This document shows, piece by piece, positions 1 through 7,236 of a stretch of DNA of 10,651 nucleotides. The position numbers and the translations under genes are program-made. Origin of the DNA: Oscillospiraceae bacterium (GTDB lineage: Bacteria > Bacillota > Clostridia > Oscillospirales > Ethanoligenentaceae); contig DOXU01000071.1 of NCBI GenBank assembly GCA_003518885.1, forward strand, positions 1-10,651, written 5' to 3'. Position 1 is the stretch's first letter; the number at the start of each line of letters is the position of its first letter. The notes under the pieces were generated by a model. The model was not told where the DNA came from and searched no databases. It saw nothing but the letters and a program-made list of their open reading frames with translations.

Positions 1-2
1 CT

Positions 3-713
3 TTGGGTGGTGCAATCAATGCATGGCTCCCGTTCTTGTTGATCTTTATTCTATTAACTGTTACGTCATTAATCCCGCCGATCCATCAAGCATTGGCTAC
101 GATTAAGACTTCTGTGAAAATCTATACCGGCTCTAATGCAGCCGCGTACACCTTTACATGGATCGGCGTACCAGGTACGATGATTATGATTTCCGCCTTT
201 ATTGGTGGTCTGGCACAGGGCGCCAATTTCGGAGAGATTCTTGGAGTACTTGGCCGTACGGTTAAACAGTTAACCAGAACCATCATCACAGTTGTTAGTG
301 TGTTGGCACTTGCCAAGATTATGGGTTATGCCGGGATGGTTAGCGCAATTGCAACCATGCTTGTCATTATGACAGGAACCTTCTACCCATTAATTGCTCC
401 ATTGATTGGTTCTTTGGGCACCTTTATCACAGGCAGTGCAACATCAAGCAGTGTACTCTTTGGTAAATTACAAACATCCGCAGCTTCGCAGTTGCACTTG
501 AATGAATCCAAAACGGTCTGGTTGGCAGCAGCAAACGCCACCGGTGCTACAGCTGGTAAGATTATTTCGGTCCAGAGCATCGCAACGGCTGTGGCGGCAA
601 CCAGCTTGGTAGGACAGGATGGGAAGCTGTTCTCCAAAGTAATGAAATACTACATTGGCTATATCATCATAGCAGGTGTGATTGTGTTTGCAGGCATGAA
701 TATTTTTGCTTAG
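3..713 (+). CDS. L-lactate permease (LctP/LldP family), C-terminal part, 5' truncated by window edge
   Basis: Integral membrane carrier for uptake of L-lactate (and related 2-hydroxy acids) with protons. Only the last 236 residues are visible; the frame is open to the window start and the family is normally above 500 residues, so the TTG at position 3 is not a real start. Several long hydrophobic helices are seen, together with the family signature GTFITGSATSS at about visible residues 139-149 followed by VLFGKLQ, and the C-terminal block KIISVQSIATA...SLVGQDGKLF, which matches the LctP C-terminus. The signature in many family members reads GSDTSSN, so the Asp is Ala here; this may reflect a subfamily. 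The gene ends in TAG and is followed by a hairpin terminator, so it is the last gene of its transcript. Family assignment is confident; exact substrate is inferred. Confidence 0.9.
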   Translation: MGGAINAWLPFLLIFILLTVTSLIPPIHQALATIKTSVKIYTGSNAAAYTFTWIGVPGTMIMISAFIGGLAQGANFGEILGVLGRTVKQLTRTIITVVSVLALAKIMGYAGMVSAIATMLVIMTGTFYPLIAPLIGSLGTFITGSATSSSVLFGKLQTSAASQLHLNESKTVWLAAANATGATAGKIISVQSIATAVAATSLVGQDGKLFSKVMKYYIGYIIIAGVIVFAGMNIFA

Positions 714-740
714 CATTTAAAAGCGATAGTAAAGAAATAG

Positions 741-775
741 AAATAGCACAGCTCGTTAAGGGCTGCGCTATTTTT
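741..775 (+). terminator. Intrinsic terminator after lactate permease
   Basis: A 12-bp stem with one A/C mismatch pairs 741-752 (AAATAGCACAGC) with 762-773 (GCTGCGCTATTT) around a 9-base loop and runs into a T-rich stretch. It lies about 28 bases after the lactate permease stop. Confidence 0.85.
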
Positions 776-828
776 ATGTTTGCAGGGGGAAAGCATAATC
801 GGTTGGGTATTTTCAAGGAGGGGGTCAA

Positions 829-885
829 ATGGAAAATTGGGAAGGTCTGGTGTTCGTCCGTATCCTATTCAGAAGGAGAAATTAA
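829..885 (+). CDS. Possible 18-residue small ORF
   Basis: ATG preceded by AAGGAGGGGG at 815-824 with 4 bases between the SD and the start, an unusually good ribosome binding site for so short a frame. The peptide is MENWEGLVFVRILFRRRN: a short hydrophobic centre and a basic C-terminus. No family is recognised. It stands between the lactate permease terminator and the terminator at 1061, with no convincing promoter of its own. It could be a leader peptide for the structured sequence just downstream, a free small protein, or chance. The SD is the only positive evidence. Confidence 0.3.
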   Translation: MENWEGLVFVRILFRRRN

Positions 886-931
886 AACCTACTAGTTGTT
901 ATGAATTTGTCTTAGGTTACTCCATATAAAA

Positions 932-1012
932 GAGCCAGGCAGATGAAGAAGATGTGCTCTTCGGTACACGCTGCAAGTTAGTAAACTGCCGTATGAAAAT
1001 AGGACCTGGTTT
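932..1012 (+). ncRNA. Candidate structured RNA or leader (unassigned)
   Basis: The gap 714-1126 carries no recognisable long gene. Within it, 932-939 (GAGCCAGG) can pair with 1005-1012 (CCTGGTTT), five Watson-Crick G/C or A/T pairs plus wobbles, enclosing two hairpins. One is 954-969, whose loop is a UUCG tetraloop closed by C-G. The other is 973-989, six pairs with one bulge and loop AGTA. An alternative pairing, 938-942 GGCAG with 986-990 CTGCC, would compete. A second CCTGG at 1044-1048, then a T run, could also take the place of the first. The layout resembles a three-way junction RNA, but I cannot match it to a known riboswitch or sRNA family. No clear promoter is seen. Hand folding alone is weak evidence. 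Confidence 0.25.
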
Positions 1013-1060
1013 GGACAAAAGGAAGTACAGAGGAATAGCTGTCCTGGTTTTTGAAAATTA

Positions 1061-1099
1061 AAAAGACGAGAGAACAGAAAAAGTGTTCTTTCGTCTTTT
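1061..1099. terminator. Bidirectional intrinsic terminator
   Basis: A 15-bp stem (1061-1075 with 1085-1099) containing one G-T wobble encloses a 9-base loop. On the minus strand it follows the MFS gene stop by about 28 bases and runs into a T-rich tract (complement of 1054-1065); on the plus strand it is followed by TTTTGTTT. It probably ends the MarR/MFS transcript and could also end whatever is transcribed through 780-1060. Confidence 0.85.
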
Positions 1100-1126
1100 G
1101 TTTATTCAAAGTAGAGTAAAAAAGTT

Positions 1127-2560
1127 TTATTGTTCTTTAATCGAGTCGGGAGCGTCAGAGGGCGTTCCTTTTTTCATTACACGCATAAAGCAAAGTAAGA
1201 AAGCGATGACGGAGCAAATGCCACAGAAAACAAAGACCCAAGCAAAGCCTTGCATAAAGGCGTTATTATCCATGTTACCTGAAATGGAGTTCACATCCAA
1301 GCCGGCCGTAAAGGAAAAAATCAAAACGGAAAACGATGTGCCGGCGACAAAACCGATGTTACGGAATAAGGCATTGATACCACCGGCAATTCCCAATTGT
1401 GAAAGTGGTACAGAGTTAAAGATATCGGTGTTATTTGGCGATTGAAATAGGCCATTTCCAAGTCCAAGAACAGCCAAGCCCACGACCGTAACCCAAATAG
1501 GCGTGTTAACATGGGTAAAGGCAAGTAGAATTAAAGCGGCAGCCGAAAGACCGGTACCAAGTGCGGTTAAAGGCCGTGTGGACATGCGATCGGCCAATCG
1601 TCCACTGATGGGGGAGAAAATGGCCATCACGATAGGATAAACTGCGATAATAATACCGGCATGTAAAGGACCATATTTTAAAACATCTTGCAAGTAAAAT
1701 GGCATAAACATTAAAGTGGCGCTCAAAGCAATGAAGATGAAAAAGCCTTGCATAAGACCCAATGTAAAGGGCATTTTACGGAATAAATGCATATGAATCA
1801 GTGGATCGGGCGAATGTCTTTCGGTATGAACAAAGCCCCACAGACAGAGAACGGCGATAACGACTGCTGGAATAAGCCAGATTGCAGGTAGAATACCTTG
1901 CTGGGCCAGCAATAAAGTGAGGAAAAGCACTAGCATAGCAGCAGAATAGAAGGCAGTGCCTTTTCCATCAAAGGAGATCAGTTTGCTGGTTTCCTCATGA
2001 GCAGGCATGACGAAAAAGGCCATGACTGCGCCAAAAATGGCAATAGGAATATTAATGAGGAAAATAGAGGGCCAGCTGAAGGCGTTGACTAGGACGCCAC
2101 CCAAGAATGGGCCAGCCAAGCTGCCAAGACCAACCATCATGCCAACTTGTCCCAAAGCGAAACCGCGTTCGCCCGGTTCAAAGGTGCTCGTGATAATTCC
2201 TTGGCTTAAAGACATCATGGAACTTGCACCAAATGCCTGAATAATCCGCGAAAAGACCAAAAAGGATAAGCTATGCGACATACTGCACATGGCGGAACCA
2301 ACGGCAAAGAGGACAAAACCAATAATAAGAACGGGCTTTTTCCCGCGAATATCGGCCAATTTTCCCCACAAGAGCAGAAGAAGGACAATGGTCAATAAAT
2401 AGGCGGTTGTAACCCATTGCACTTCGCTAATATGAACATGCATTTGCTCCGAAATATCCGGCAAAGCAATGTTGACAATACTGCCGTCCAGGGTGGACAT
2501 AAATGCTTCCAGACAAGCGACTAGCAGAATTAAGTTTTTACGTGTTTTAGAGAGCCCCAT
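1127..2560 (-). CDS. MFS drug efflux transporter, DHA2 (EmrB/QacA) family
   Basis: A proton-coupled drug exporter of the 14-helix DHA2 group in the cytoplasmic membrane, 477 residues, normal length for the family. Visible motifs: LDGSIVNIALP near residue 24 (the DHA2 motif in helix 1, usually LDxTIVNVALP), motif A as GKLADIRGKKP around residues 66-76, motif C as GSLAGPFLGG around 146-155, and alternating hydrophobic helices throughout. It begins 13 bases after the stop of the marR-type gene on the same strand, so the two form an operon and the repressor probably controls it. The RBS upstream of the ATG is modest (GTGGG). A strong terminator follows. The family is clear; the substrate cannot be read from sequence and could be a drug, dye, bile salt or endogenous metabolite. 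Confidence 0.9.
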   Translation of the reverse strand: MGLSKTRKNLILLVACLEAFMSTLDGSIVNIALPDISEQMHVHISEVQWVTTAYLLTIVLLLLLWGKLADIRGKKPVLIIGFVLFAVGSAMCSMSHSLSFLVFSRIIQAFGASSMMSLSQGIITSTFEPGERGFALGQVGMMVGLGSLAGPFLGGVLVNAFSWPSIFLINIPIAIFGAVMAFFVMPAHEETSKLISFDGKGTAFYSAAMLVLFLTLLLAQQGILPAIWLIPAVVIAVLCLWGFVHTERHSPDPLIHMHLFRKMPFTLGLMQGFFIFIALSATLMFMPFYLQDVLKYGPLHAGIIIAVYPIVMAIFSPISGRLADRMSTRPLTALGTGLSAAALILLAFTHVNTPIWVTVVGLAVLGLGNGLFQSPNNTDIFNSVPLSQLGIAGGINALFRNIGFVAGTSFSVLIFSFTAGLDVNSISGNMDNNAFMQGFAWVFVFCGICSVIAFLLCFMRVMKKGTPSDAPDSIKEQ

Positions 2561-2573
2561 TTTTTACCCACTT

Positions 2574-3050
2574 TCATACATTTTCTTTGTTGTCGGTTGA
2601 ATCGGGAAAAAGAATTTGAGCAAGAAGTTTGTCAAATAGTGCGCGCTGTTCCCCCAACCGATTAAAATATTTATCATCAATCTGGCGTACGACCGGGAAT
2701 GCCTCATTGAGCTTTTGGTGCCCCTTTTCAAGCAAAAAGACCGCGCTTGCCCGCGAATCCGTTGGATCGGGTTTTCGTTCTATGTATCCATTGGATTCGA
2801 GCGTCTTTAGAATATTGCCAACCGTCATGACATCCATTTCAGCATCCTTGGCAATTTCGGATTGGTTAGCGTAGCCTTTCTCTTGTGTCAGAGAATTTAA
2901 AGCACAGAAAACGCTAAATTGCGGATGGGTAATATGAAAACGGCGCAGCTCTTTTTTTATCTCGCTGTTCCGTGCGTTGTAAAGACGGCTGAAATAATAA
3001 CCCGTTATGGATTTAGAAGTTTCGACATTTTCAGATAGAGTTTTATCCAT
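2574..3050 (-). CDS. MarR-family transcriptional repressor
   Basis: A dimeric winged-helix regulator of 158 residues. The DNA-binding part is visible as NQSEIAKDAEMDVMTVGNILKTLESNGYIER followed by the wing DPTDSRAS, the usual MarR pattern D-x-R-x in the wing, flanked by helical dimerisation segments at both ends. I chose the ATG at 3050 because the frame upstream runs through the promoter and inverted repeat and reads as unconserved hydrophobic sequence; a 158-residue product fits the family. It is first in an operon with the DHA2 exporter. The long inverted repeat over its promoter suggests that it represses itself and the pump, and that a ligand of the pump releases it; this is inference from the family. 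Confidence 0.88.
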   Translation of the reverse strand: MDKTLSENVETSKSITGYYFSRLYNARNSEIKKELRRFHITHPQFSVFCALNSLTQEKGYANQSEIAKDAEMDVMTVGNILKTLESNGYIERKPDPTDSRASAVFLLEKGHQKLNEAFPVVRQIDDKYFNRLGEQRALFDKLLAQILFPDSTDNKENV

Positions 3051-3067
3051 AGTGCACCACTTTGATT

Positions 3068-3121
3068 GAATAATAAGTATACGTATTATAAGCACACATA
3101 TAATATGCGTACTTATAATAC
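3068..3121 (-). promoter_or_regulatory. Long imperfect inverted repeat, probable MarR operator
   Basis: Arms 3068-3089 and 3100-3121 are 22 bases each, agree at 17 positions as an inverted repeat, and are separated by 10 bases. Each arm holds the core ATAAGTA. The right arm covers the -10 box of the operon promoter, so a bound repressor would block RNA polymerase. Each arm is itself partly palindromic, so two dimers may bind. Confidence 0.65.
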
Positions 3122-3143
3122 ACGGATTTCGTTCCCTTGTCAA
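3115..3143 (-). promoter_or_regulatory. Sigma-A promoter of the marR-MFS operon
   Basis: On the minus strand, a perfect -35 TTGACA (3143-3138), a 17-base spacer and a -10 TATTAT (3120-3115, five of six). Start of transcription would fall near 3108, inside the inverted repeat, giving a leader of about 58 bases before the ATG at 3050. Confidence 0.8.
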
Positions 3144-3268
3144 CAAAAATTGGTCCATATATTGGGCGATTTAAGCAAAAAACGATCTTAAACACGGAAA
3201 TAGATCAAATATTATACATAATTGCCCATTTTTGTTTCATAAGAGGGAAAAGGGGCGAAAATGCACAC

Positions 3269-3313
3269 AAAGGCCATTGAAAAGGAGAAATACCTCTCTT
3301 TCCAATGGCCTTT
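3269..3313 (-). terminator. Hairpin terminator after the YitT-family gene
   Basis: AAAGGCCATTG at 3269-3279 pairs perfectly with CAATGGCCTTT at 3303-3313, with further partial pairing inside. It lies about 28 bases after the stop of the YitT-family gene on the minus strand. The following T tract is interrupted, so termination strength is uncertain. Confidence 0.7.
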
Positions 3314-3341
3314 ATCAACAAGATCAAAACGGCAAGATCGA

Positions 3342-4193
3342 TTAGTGAATAGGGCGTTTTTTATATTTTTTGCCAGCGACTTCTACACTGCCGATGGTAA
3401 CCAACGCATTTGAGTCAAAATCTAGGACGATTGATTTTAATTTGGCAATTTCCAGACGGGAGACGATCAAATAGAGAACGGTGGAGTCTCCATTCATGTA
3501 ACTTCCTTTGGCCTCTAAAAAAGTGCCACTGCGCCCAAGGCGATCCCGCAGGGCATCTGTGATTTCTTGGTAACGATCAGAGATAATCATAACAGAGCGG
3601 GACTCATCCAGGCCTTCTACGACCACATCAATAGCCTTGAAGGAAATAAAGTAAGCAATAAGGGAGTACATGGCGCGATCCCAACCGAAGATAAAGCCGG
3701 CACTAGACAGAATGAATAGATTGAAGAACATGACGATCTCGCCAATAGAGAAGCCTACTTTTTTATCTAAGATAATTGCAATAATTTCGGAACCATCTAA
3801 AGAGCCACCGTTTCGGATAATAAGGCCAATCCCAATGCCCACAATAACGCTACCAAACAAGCTACCCAGTATGGGTTGATGAGTCAGGCTGGGGACAGGG
3901 CGAAGAAGAGAGATGATAATAGAAACTGCTAAGACGGAAAAGAGCGTAAAAAAGGTAAAGCTTTTTCCAATTTGTTTATAACCAATGAAGAAAAAAGGAA
4001 TATTTAGCAACAAGGTAAAAATTCCTAATGGAAGCCCACTTACATGGCTGACCATGATGGCAATCCCCATTACACCGCCATCAATCATGCTATTGGGGAC
4101 TAAAAAGAGTTCCAGCCCGACGGAGTATAAAATAGCGCCTAAGAGAATGATTAAAATTCGTACAATCAGTTTAAGCCTTTTATTGGGAAACAA
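3342..4193 (-). CDS. YitT-family membrane protein (DUF161 + DUF2179)
   Basis: A 283-residue membrane protein of the YitT/YvjA/YqfU group, common in several copies in Firmicutes; its biochemical role is not established. The first 200 or so residues carry five to six hydrophobic helices, including the family patterns LVPNSMIDGGVMGIA near residue 32 and RNGGSLDGSEI near 127. The C-terminal part from about residue 215 is soluble and ferredoxin-like (DUF2179 type). The start is TTG at 4193: on the minus strand it is preceded by AAAGGAGG with 5 bases before the TTG, and no ATG fits the frame and that SD. It is transcribed divergently from the ger operon, with its own promoter and terminator, so it appears monocistronic. 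Confidence 0.88.
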   Translation of the reverse strand: MFPNKRLKLIVRILIILLGAILYSVGLELFLVPNSMIDGGVMGIAIMVSHVSGLPLGIFTLLLNIPFFFIGYKQIGKSFTFFTLFSVLAVSIIISLLRPVPSLTHQPILGSLFGSVIVGIGIGLIIRNGGSLDGSEIIAIILDKKVGFSIGEIVMFFNLFILSSAGFIFGWDRAMYSLIAYFISFKAIDVVVEGLDESRSVMIISDRYQEITDALRDRLGRSGTFLEAKGSYMNGDSTVLYLIVSRLEIAKLKSIVLDFDSNALVTIGSVEVAGKKYKKRPIH

Positions 4194-4236
4194 ATGATCC
4201 TCCTTTACCTATCCGGTTTTTAAAGTACTTTAATTT

Positions 4237-4266
4237 AGTATAGCATGAAAAAGCAGTTTTTGTAAA
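4237..4266 (-). promoter_or_regulatory. Probable sigma-A promoter of the YitT-family gene
   Basis: On the minus strand, TTTACA (4266-4261), an 18-base spacer and TATACT (4242-4237). This would give a leader of about 35 bases before the TTG start at 4193. Confidence 0.6.
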
Positions 4267-4300
4267 ATAGCGGTTAATTGCCCAGGGATGCCGATCAATT

Positions 4301-4330
4301 TGTATATTTTGGGGAAAATAGTCCATAATG
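4301..4330 (+). promoter_or_regulatory. Sigma-G-like promoter of the ger operon
   Basis: TGTATA (4301-4306), a 17-base spacer and CATAATG (4324-4330) resemble the forespore sigma-G consensus TGAATA-17/18-CATACTA. Germinant receptor operons are known to be sigma-G dependent in Bacillus. Transcription would start near 4337, just ahead of the RBS for the first gene. Confidence 0.55.
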
Positions 4331-4362
4331 CAGTTGGAAAATGACAGGTGGGGGGAAGGAAG

Positions 4363-5847
4363 ATGGCACAACAAAAGGCAGTTCTTACATTCGACTTACA
4401 AGAAAACACCAAGAAAATTAAGGCGTTATTTCAAGGGGATGCGACGTTAATCGCCCGGTATTTTGAAAATCGAGCGGATTCCTCCATTCAGTGCTGTGCG
4501 TTTTATACAGATAGTATGGTGGAAAACAAGCTTTTCAATGAAGATGTCATCCAACCAATCCAACAATATCCTTTTGGACGGCGTGGTGCAGCGGATTTTA
4601 TTGATGTGATCGCCAAGTGTATTACGCTTTCTGACAGTGTGGATAAGACCAACGAGATTGATAAGTTGGTGCAGGCCATTGTTTATGGCGATACCGTTTT
4701 GATGGTGTCTGGCTGCAATGAAGCGCTTATTTTGAACACAAAGGGGTGGCTAATCCGCTCCATTGCAGAGCCAGAGGATGAAAAAGTCCTACGTGGCCCG
4801 CGAGAGGGGTTCAATGAATCTTTGTTGGTCAATTTGACGATGTTGCGCCGACGATTGCGCACCACAGAATTAAAGATGCAATATCGTGTTTTTGGCAGAC
4901 GGACCCAAACGCAGGGGTGCATCTGTTATCTAGAAGGTGTCGTCGATAAAGAGGTATTGGCAGAGTTAGAAAACCGGTTGAATAAATTTTCGTTGGACAG
5001 TGCACTAGATGTTAATTATCTCTCGGAGTTTATTGGCGATGCACCGTTCTCTCCCATTAAAACAGTAGGGAGTACCGAGCGGCCAGATGTGGTGGCGGCC
5101 AAATTGTTGGAAGGTAGAGTAGCATTATTTTTGGATGGGACTCCAGTGGTTTTGACGGTTCCCCATCTTTTTATTGAACATTTTCAAAGCCCGGATGATT
5201 ATTATTTAAATTATTTTTTTGCCTCCATTGGGCGGGTTTTGCGCCTGATTGGGTTTTTTCTCTCTTTGAGTACGCCCGCTATTTATGTCGCTTTGGTGAA
5301 TTTCCATCAAGAAATCATGCCTACGCCGCTTTTAATTAGTGTAGCGAAAGCCAGGCAAGGTGTGCCATTGCCCACTGTTTTTGAAGCCATTTTGATGATG
5401 ACGGTTTTTGAAATTCTGCGGGAAACGGGCATCCGTATGCCGAACTCTATTGGCCAAGCTTTAAGCATTGTTGGGGCCATTGTTATTGGACAATCTGCCG
5501 TTTCGGCCCGCTTGGTCAGTGCTCCTATGATTATTGTGGTAGGCATTACGGGCATTACGGGTTTGCTTAACGCGCGCATTAAAGGGGCGGTCATCATTAT
5601 CCGGTTCATTTTGTTGATTTTGGCGGCGATTATTGGCCTTTATGGCTATATGTTTGGTATGATGGGCCTTTTGCTCTATCTTCTCAATATGTCGTCTTTT
5701 GGTGTACCGGTTTTATCCCCCCTCAGCACGGCAAAATTGCAAGAACAAAGAGATCTTTTTGTGCGCGCCCCTTGGTGGTTTATGATTAGGCATCCGCATT
5801 TTAGCGACCAGCCTAAAGAACGAGCAAAAAATGGGAAACGCTCATGA
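4363..5847 (+). CDS. Spore germination receptor A subunit (GerA/GerKA family)
   Basis: The A subunit of a nutrient germinant receptor in the spore inner membrane; with the B and C subunits it senses germinants and starts release of ions and dipicolinic acid. The product has 494 residues, the usual length. The N-terminal soluble domain (to about residue 280) shows the conserved GPREGFNESL at 145-154 and ERPD near 237. The C-terminal membrane domain carries the family core IGQALSIVGAIVIGQ near 362 and a Pro-containing tail, VPVLSPLS. A GTG at 4348 is in frame, but the ATG at 4363 starts right behind the G-rich SD (GGGGGGAAGGA) and gives the expected N-terminus. The stop overlaps the next gene's start (ATGA). 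Which germinant is sensed cannot be told. Confidence 0.95.
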   Translation: MAQQKAVLTFDLQENTKKIKALFQGDATLIARYFENRADSSIQCCAFYTDSMVENKLFNEDVIQPIQQYPFGRRGAADFIDVIAKCITLSDSVDKTNEIDKLVQAIVYGDTVLMVSGCNEALILNTKGWLIRSIAEPEDEKVLRGPREGFNESLLVNLTMLRRRLRTTELKMQYRVFGRRTQTQGCICYLEGVVDKEVLAELENRLNKFSLDSALDVNYLSEFIGDAPFSPIKTVGSTERPDVVAAKLLEGRVALFLDGTPVVLTVPHLFIEHFQSPDDYYLNYFFASIGRVLRLIGFFLSLSTPAIYVALVNFHQEIMPTPLLISVAKARQGVPLPTVFEAILMMTVFEILRETGIRMPNSIGQALSIVGAIVIGQSAVSARLVSAPMIIVVGITGITGLLNARIKGAVIIIRFILLILAAIIGLYGYMFGMMGLLLYLLNMSSFGVPVLSPLSTAKLQEQRDLFVRAPWWFMIRHPHFSDQPKERAKNGKRS

Positions 5848-7007
5848 AAAAGAAGAAGATTTTATTGCTTTTGATGGCGGCCTTATTGGTGATCACACTG
5901 TCTGGTTGTTTTGATTATCGGGAATTAAATCTTTTGGATATTGTTACAGGTTTTTCCATCGATCGTGGCACGCAAGGAAACTATCATCTGTCTTTTGAGG
6001 TAGTCAATGAATCAGGTGGGGAAAGCAGCGGCGATTCAGACGGCAATTCTTCCGAATCGACCGTTGTGGAATCAGATGGAAAAACTATTTTTGATGCGGT
6101 TCGTAATGCAGAAAAAGGCTCAGGATACAAGCTCTATTTTAGTCACTGTGAGGCAATTATCATCAGCCACCAGCTTGCCAGTGCGGGGATAGCTCCGTTG
6201 CTTAGCTGGATTAACCAAGACAACGAATTACGACTGTCTTTGAATTTAATGATTTCTAAGGCGAACAGCGCAGAAGAAGTGTTGAAGCTGAAATCCCCGT
6301 TAAATTCAATCAATAGTACGGCTTTAACGCAGATGTTACAGGATGATGCCCAAACACTCTCTAAAATTCCACAGATACAGTTGTATGAGGCAAATGAGGA
6401 ACTGGCTGACGAGGGAGTTTCTCTTATTTTACCGTTAATTGACCATGACCCTAACCAGAAAAAAGCACCACAATTTACGGGCAGTGCACTTTTTAAAAAA
6501 GACCGTTTGGTTGGCTATTTAAACGCGGATGAGTCTCAGTATTTGCTGATGACGCGTAATGCAGTAAAAGGCGGCATTATTGTTTTGCGAGATCAACAAG
6601 GAAACCCAGGCGGTTCTTTTGAAATCAAACGCCTTTCCACCCAAATTGTTCCTCGCGTACAAAAAGGAAAGGCAGAAATTGCAGCGAAGGTTCAAATTGA
6701 GAACAGCCTTGGGGAAGTGATGAGCAACAAAAGGTTTGGCACGCAGGGGGAAATACAAGCCATTGAGCAGGAGTCAGAGGAACAGGTAAAAGCTTCTCTT
6801 CAAACGGTTATTCACAGTATACAGGAAAAATATGATGTGGATGTTTTCGGCTTTGGGCGTACCATTAGCACGCATGAGCCTGCCTATTGGGCAAAAAATG
6901 CAGCCAAATGGGATACCATTTTTAAAACGCTGCCCGTTCAGGTGTCGGTGGAGGTCAAAACAAGCGATTCGGCTCTGGCAAAATCCAAAATTCCGGTGAG
7001 TGATTGA
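5844..7007 (+). CDS. Spore germination receptor C subunit, Ger(x)C lipoprotein
   Basis: The lipoprotein subunit of the receptor, anchored to the outer face of the inner spore membrane. The 387-residue product starts with a typical lipoprotein signal: MKKKK, a hydrophobic stretch, and the lipobox LSGC with the lipidated Cys at residue 22, followed by FDYREL, the equivalent of the family motif WDxREL. A Ser/Gly/Asp/Glu-rich segment near residues 52-74 looks like a flexible insert. The rest follows the Ger(x)C pattern, including FTGSALFKKDRLVGYLN at about 212 and the C-terminal DVFGFGR block. The start overlaps the A-subunit stop by four bases, so translation is probably coupled. Confidence 0.95.
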   Translation: MKKKKILLLLMAALLVITLSGCFDYRELNLLDIVTGFSIDRGTQGNYHLSFEVVNESGGESSGDSDGNSSESTVVESDGKTIFDAVRNAEKGSGYKLYFSHCEAIIISHQLASAGIAPLLSWINQDNELRLSLNLMISKANSAEEVLKLKSPLNSINSTALTQMLQDDAQTLSKIPQIQLYEANEELADEGVSLILPLIDHDPNQKKAPQFTGSALFKKDRLVGYLNADESQYLLMTRNAVKGGIIVLRDQQGNPGGSFEIKRLSTQIVPRVQKGKAEIAAKVQIENSLGEVMSNKRFGTQGEIQAIEQESEEQVKASLQTVIHSIQEKYDVDVFGFGRTISTHEPAYWAKNAAKWDTIFKTLPVQVSVEVKTSDSALAKSKIPVSD

Positions 7008-7008
7008 T

Positions 7009-7224
7009 ATGTATATAGGAATTTATCTCTTTTTTTATGCGTTGATTGTGATCTTTGATCTGCTTCCTTTTTGGAAAAAGGAACGTAAGGGATTGAAAAC
7101 TTTTTATGTATCGGTATTGGTTTTTACCTTTGTTATGAATATCTGGTTTTCTACCGTGGGAAAAAATTTCAGCTTAATGGGTTCATTAACCCATTGGTGC
7201 CAGACGGTATGGCATTGTCTCTAA
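7009..7224 (+). CDS. Small two-helix membrane protein, probable germination receptor D subunit
   Basis: A 71-residue protein made of two hydrophobic helices (about residues 3-22 and 33-51) joined by a basic loop (WKKERKG), with a short tail holding two Cys. Small two-helix proteins of this size are encoded in or beside many ger operons and are called D subunits; they modulate receptor function in Bacillus. That identity rests on size, topology and position, since sequence conservation in the group is low. I chose the ATG at 7009, two bases after the C-subunit stop and 8 bases after GGTGAG; a GTG at 7000 in the same frame would add MID and overlap the upstream gene. Confidence 0.7.
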   Translation: MYIGIYLFFYALIVIFDLLPFWKKERKGLKTFYVSVLVFTFVMNIWFSTVGKNFSLMGSLTHWCQTVWHCL

Positions 7225-7236
7225 GGGGGGATACTT

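Noticed and set aside
1083..1445. Plus-strand open frame opposite the MFS gene
   Set aside because: Antisense to a clear transporter, begins inside the terminator hairpin, and has no SD or recognisable domain.
3051..3158. Longer start for the MarR regulator
   Set aside because: The added 36 codons lie across the -10/-35 boxes and operator and are not MarR-like.
3160..3240. Possible hairpin from TGGGC near 3163 with GCCCA near 3223
   Set aside because: Only five pairs closing a loop of more than 50 bases; no support beyond the match itself.
5542..5559. Tandem repeat of GGCATTACG, two copies
   Set aside because: Lies within the A-subunit gene and simply encodes Gly-Ile-Thr twice in a membrane helix.
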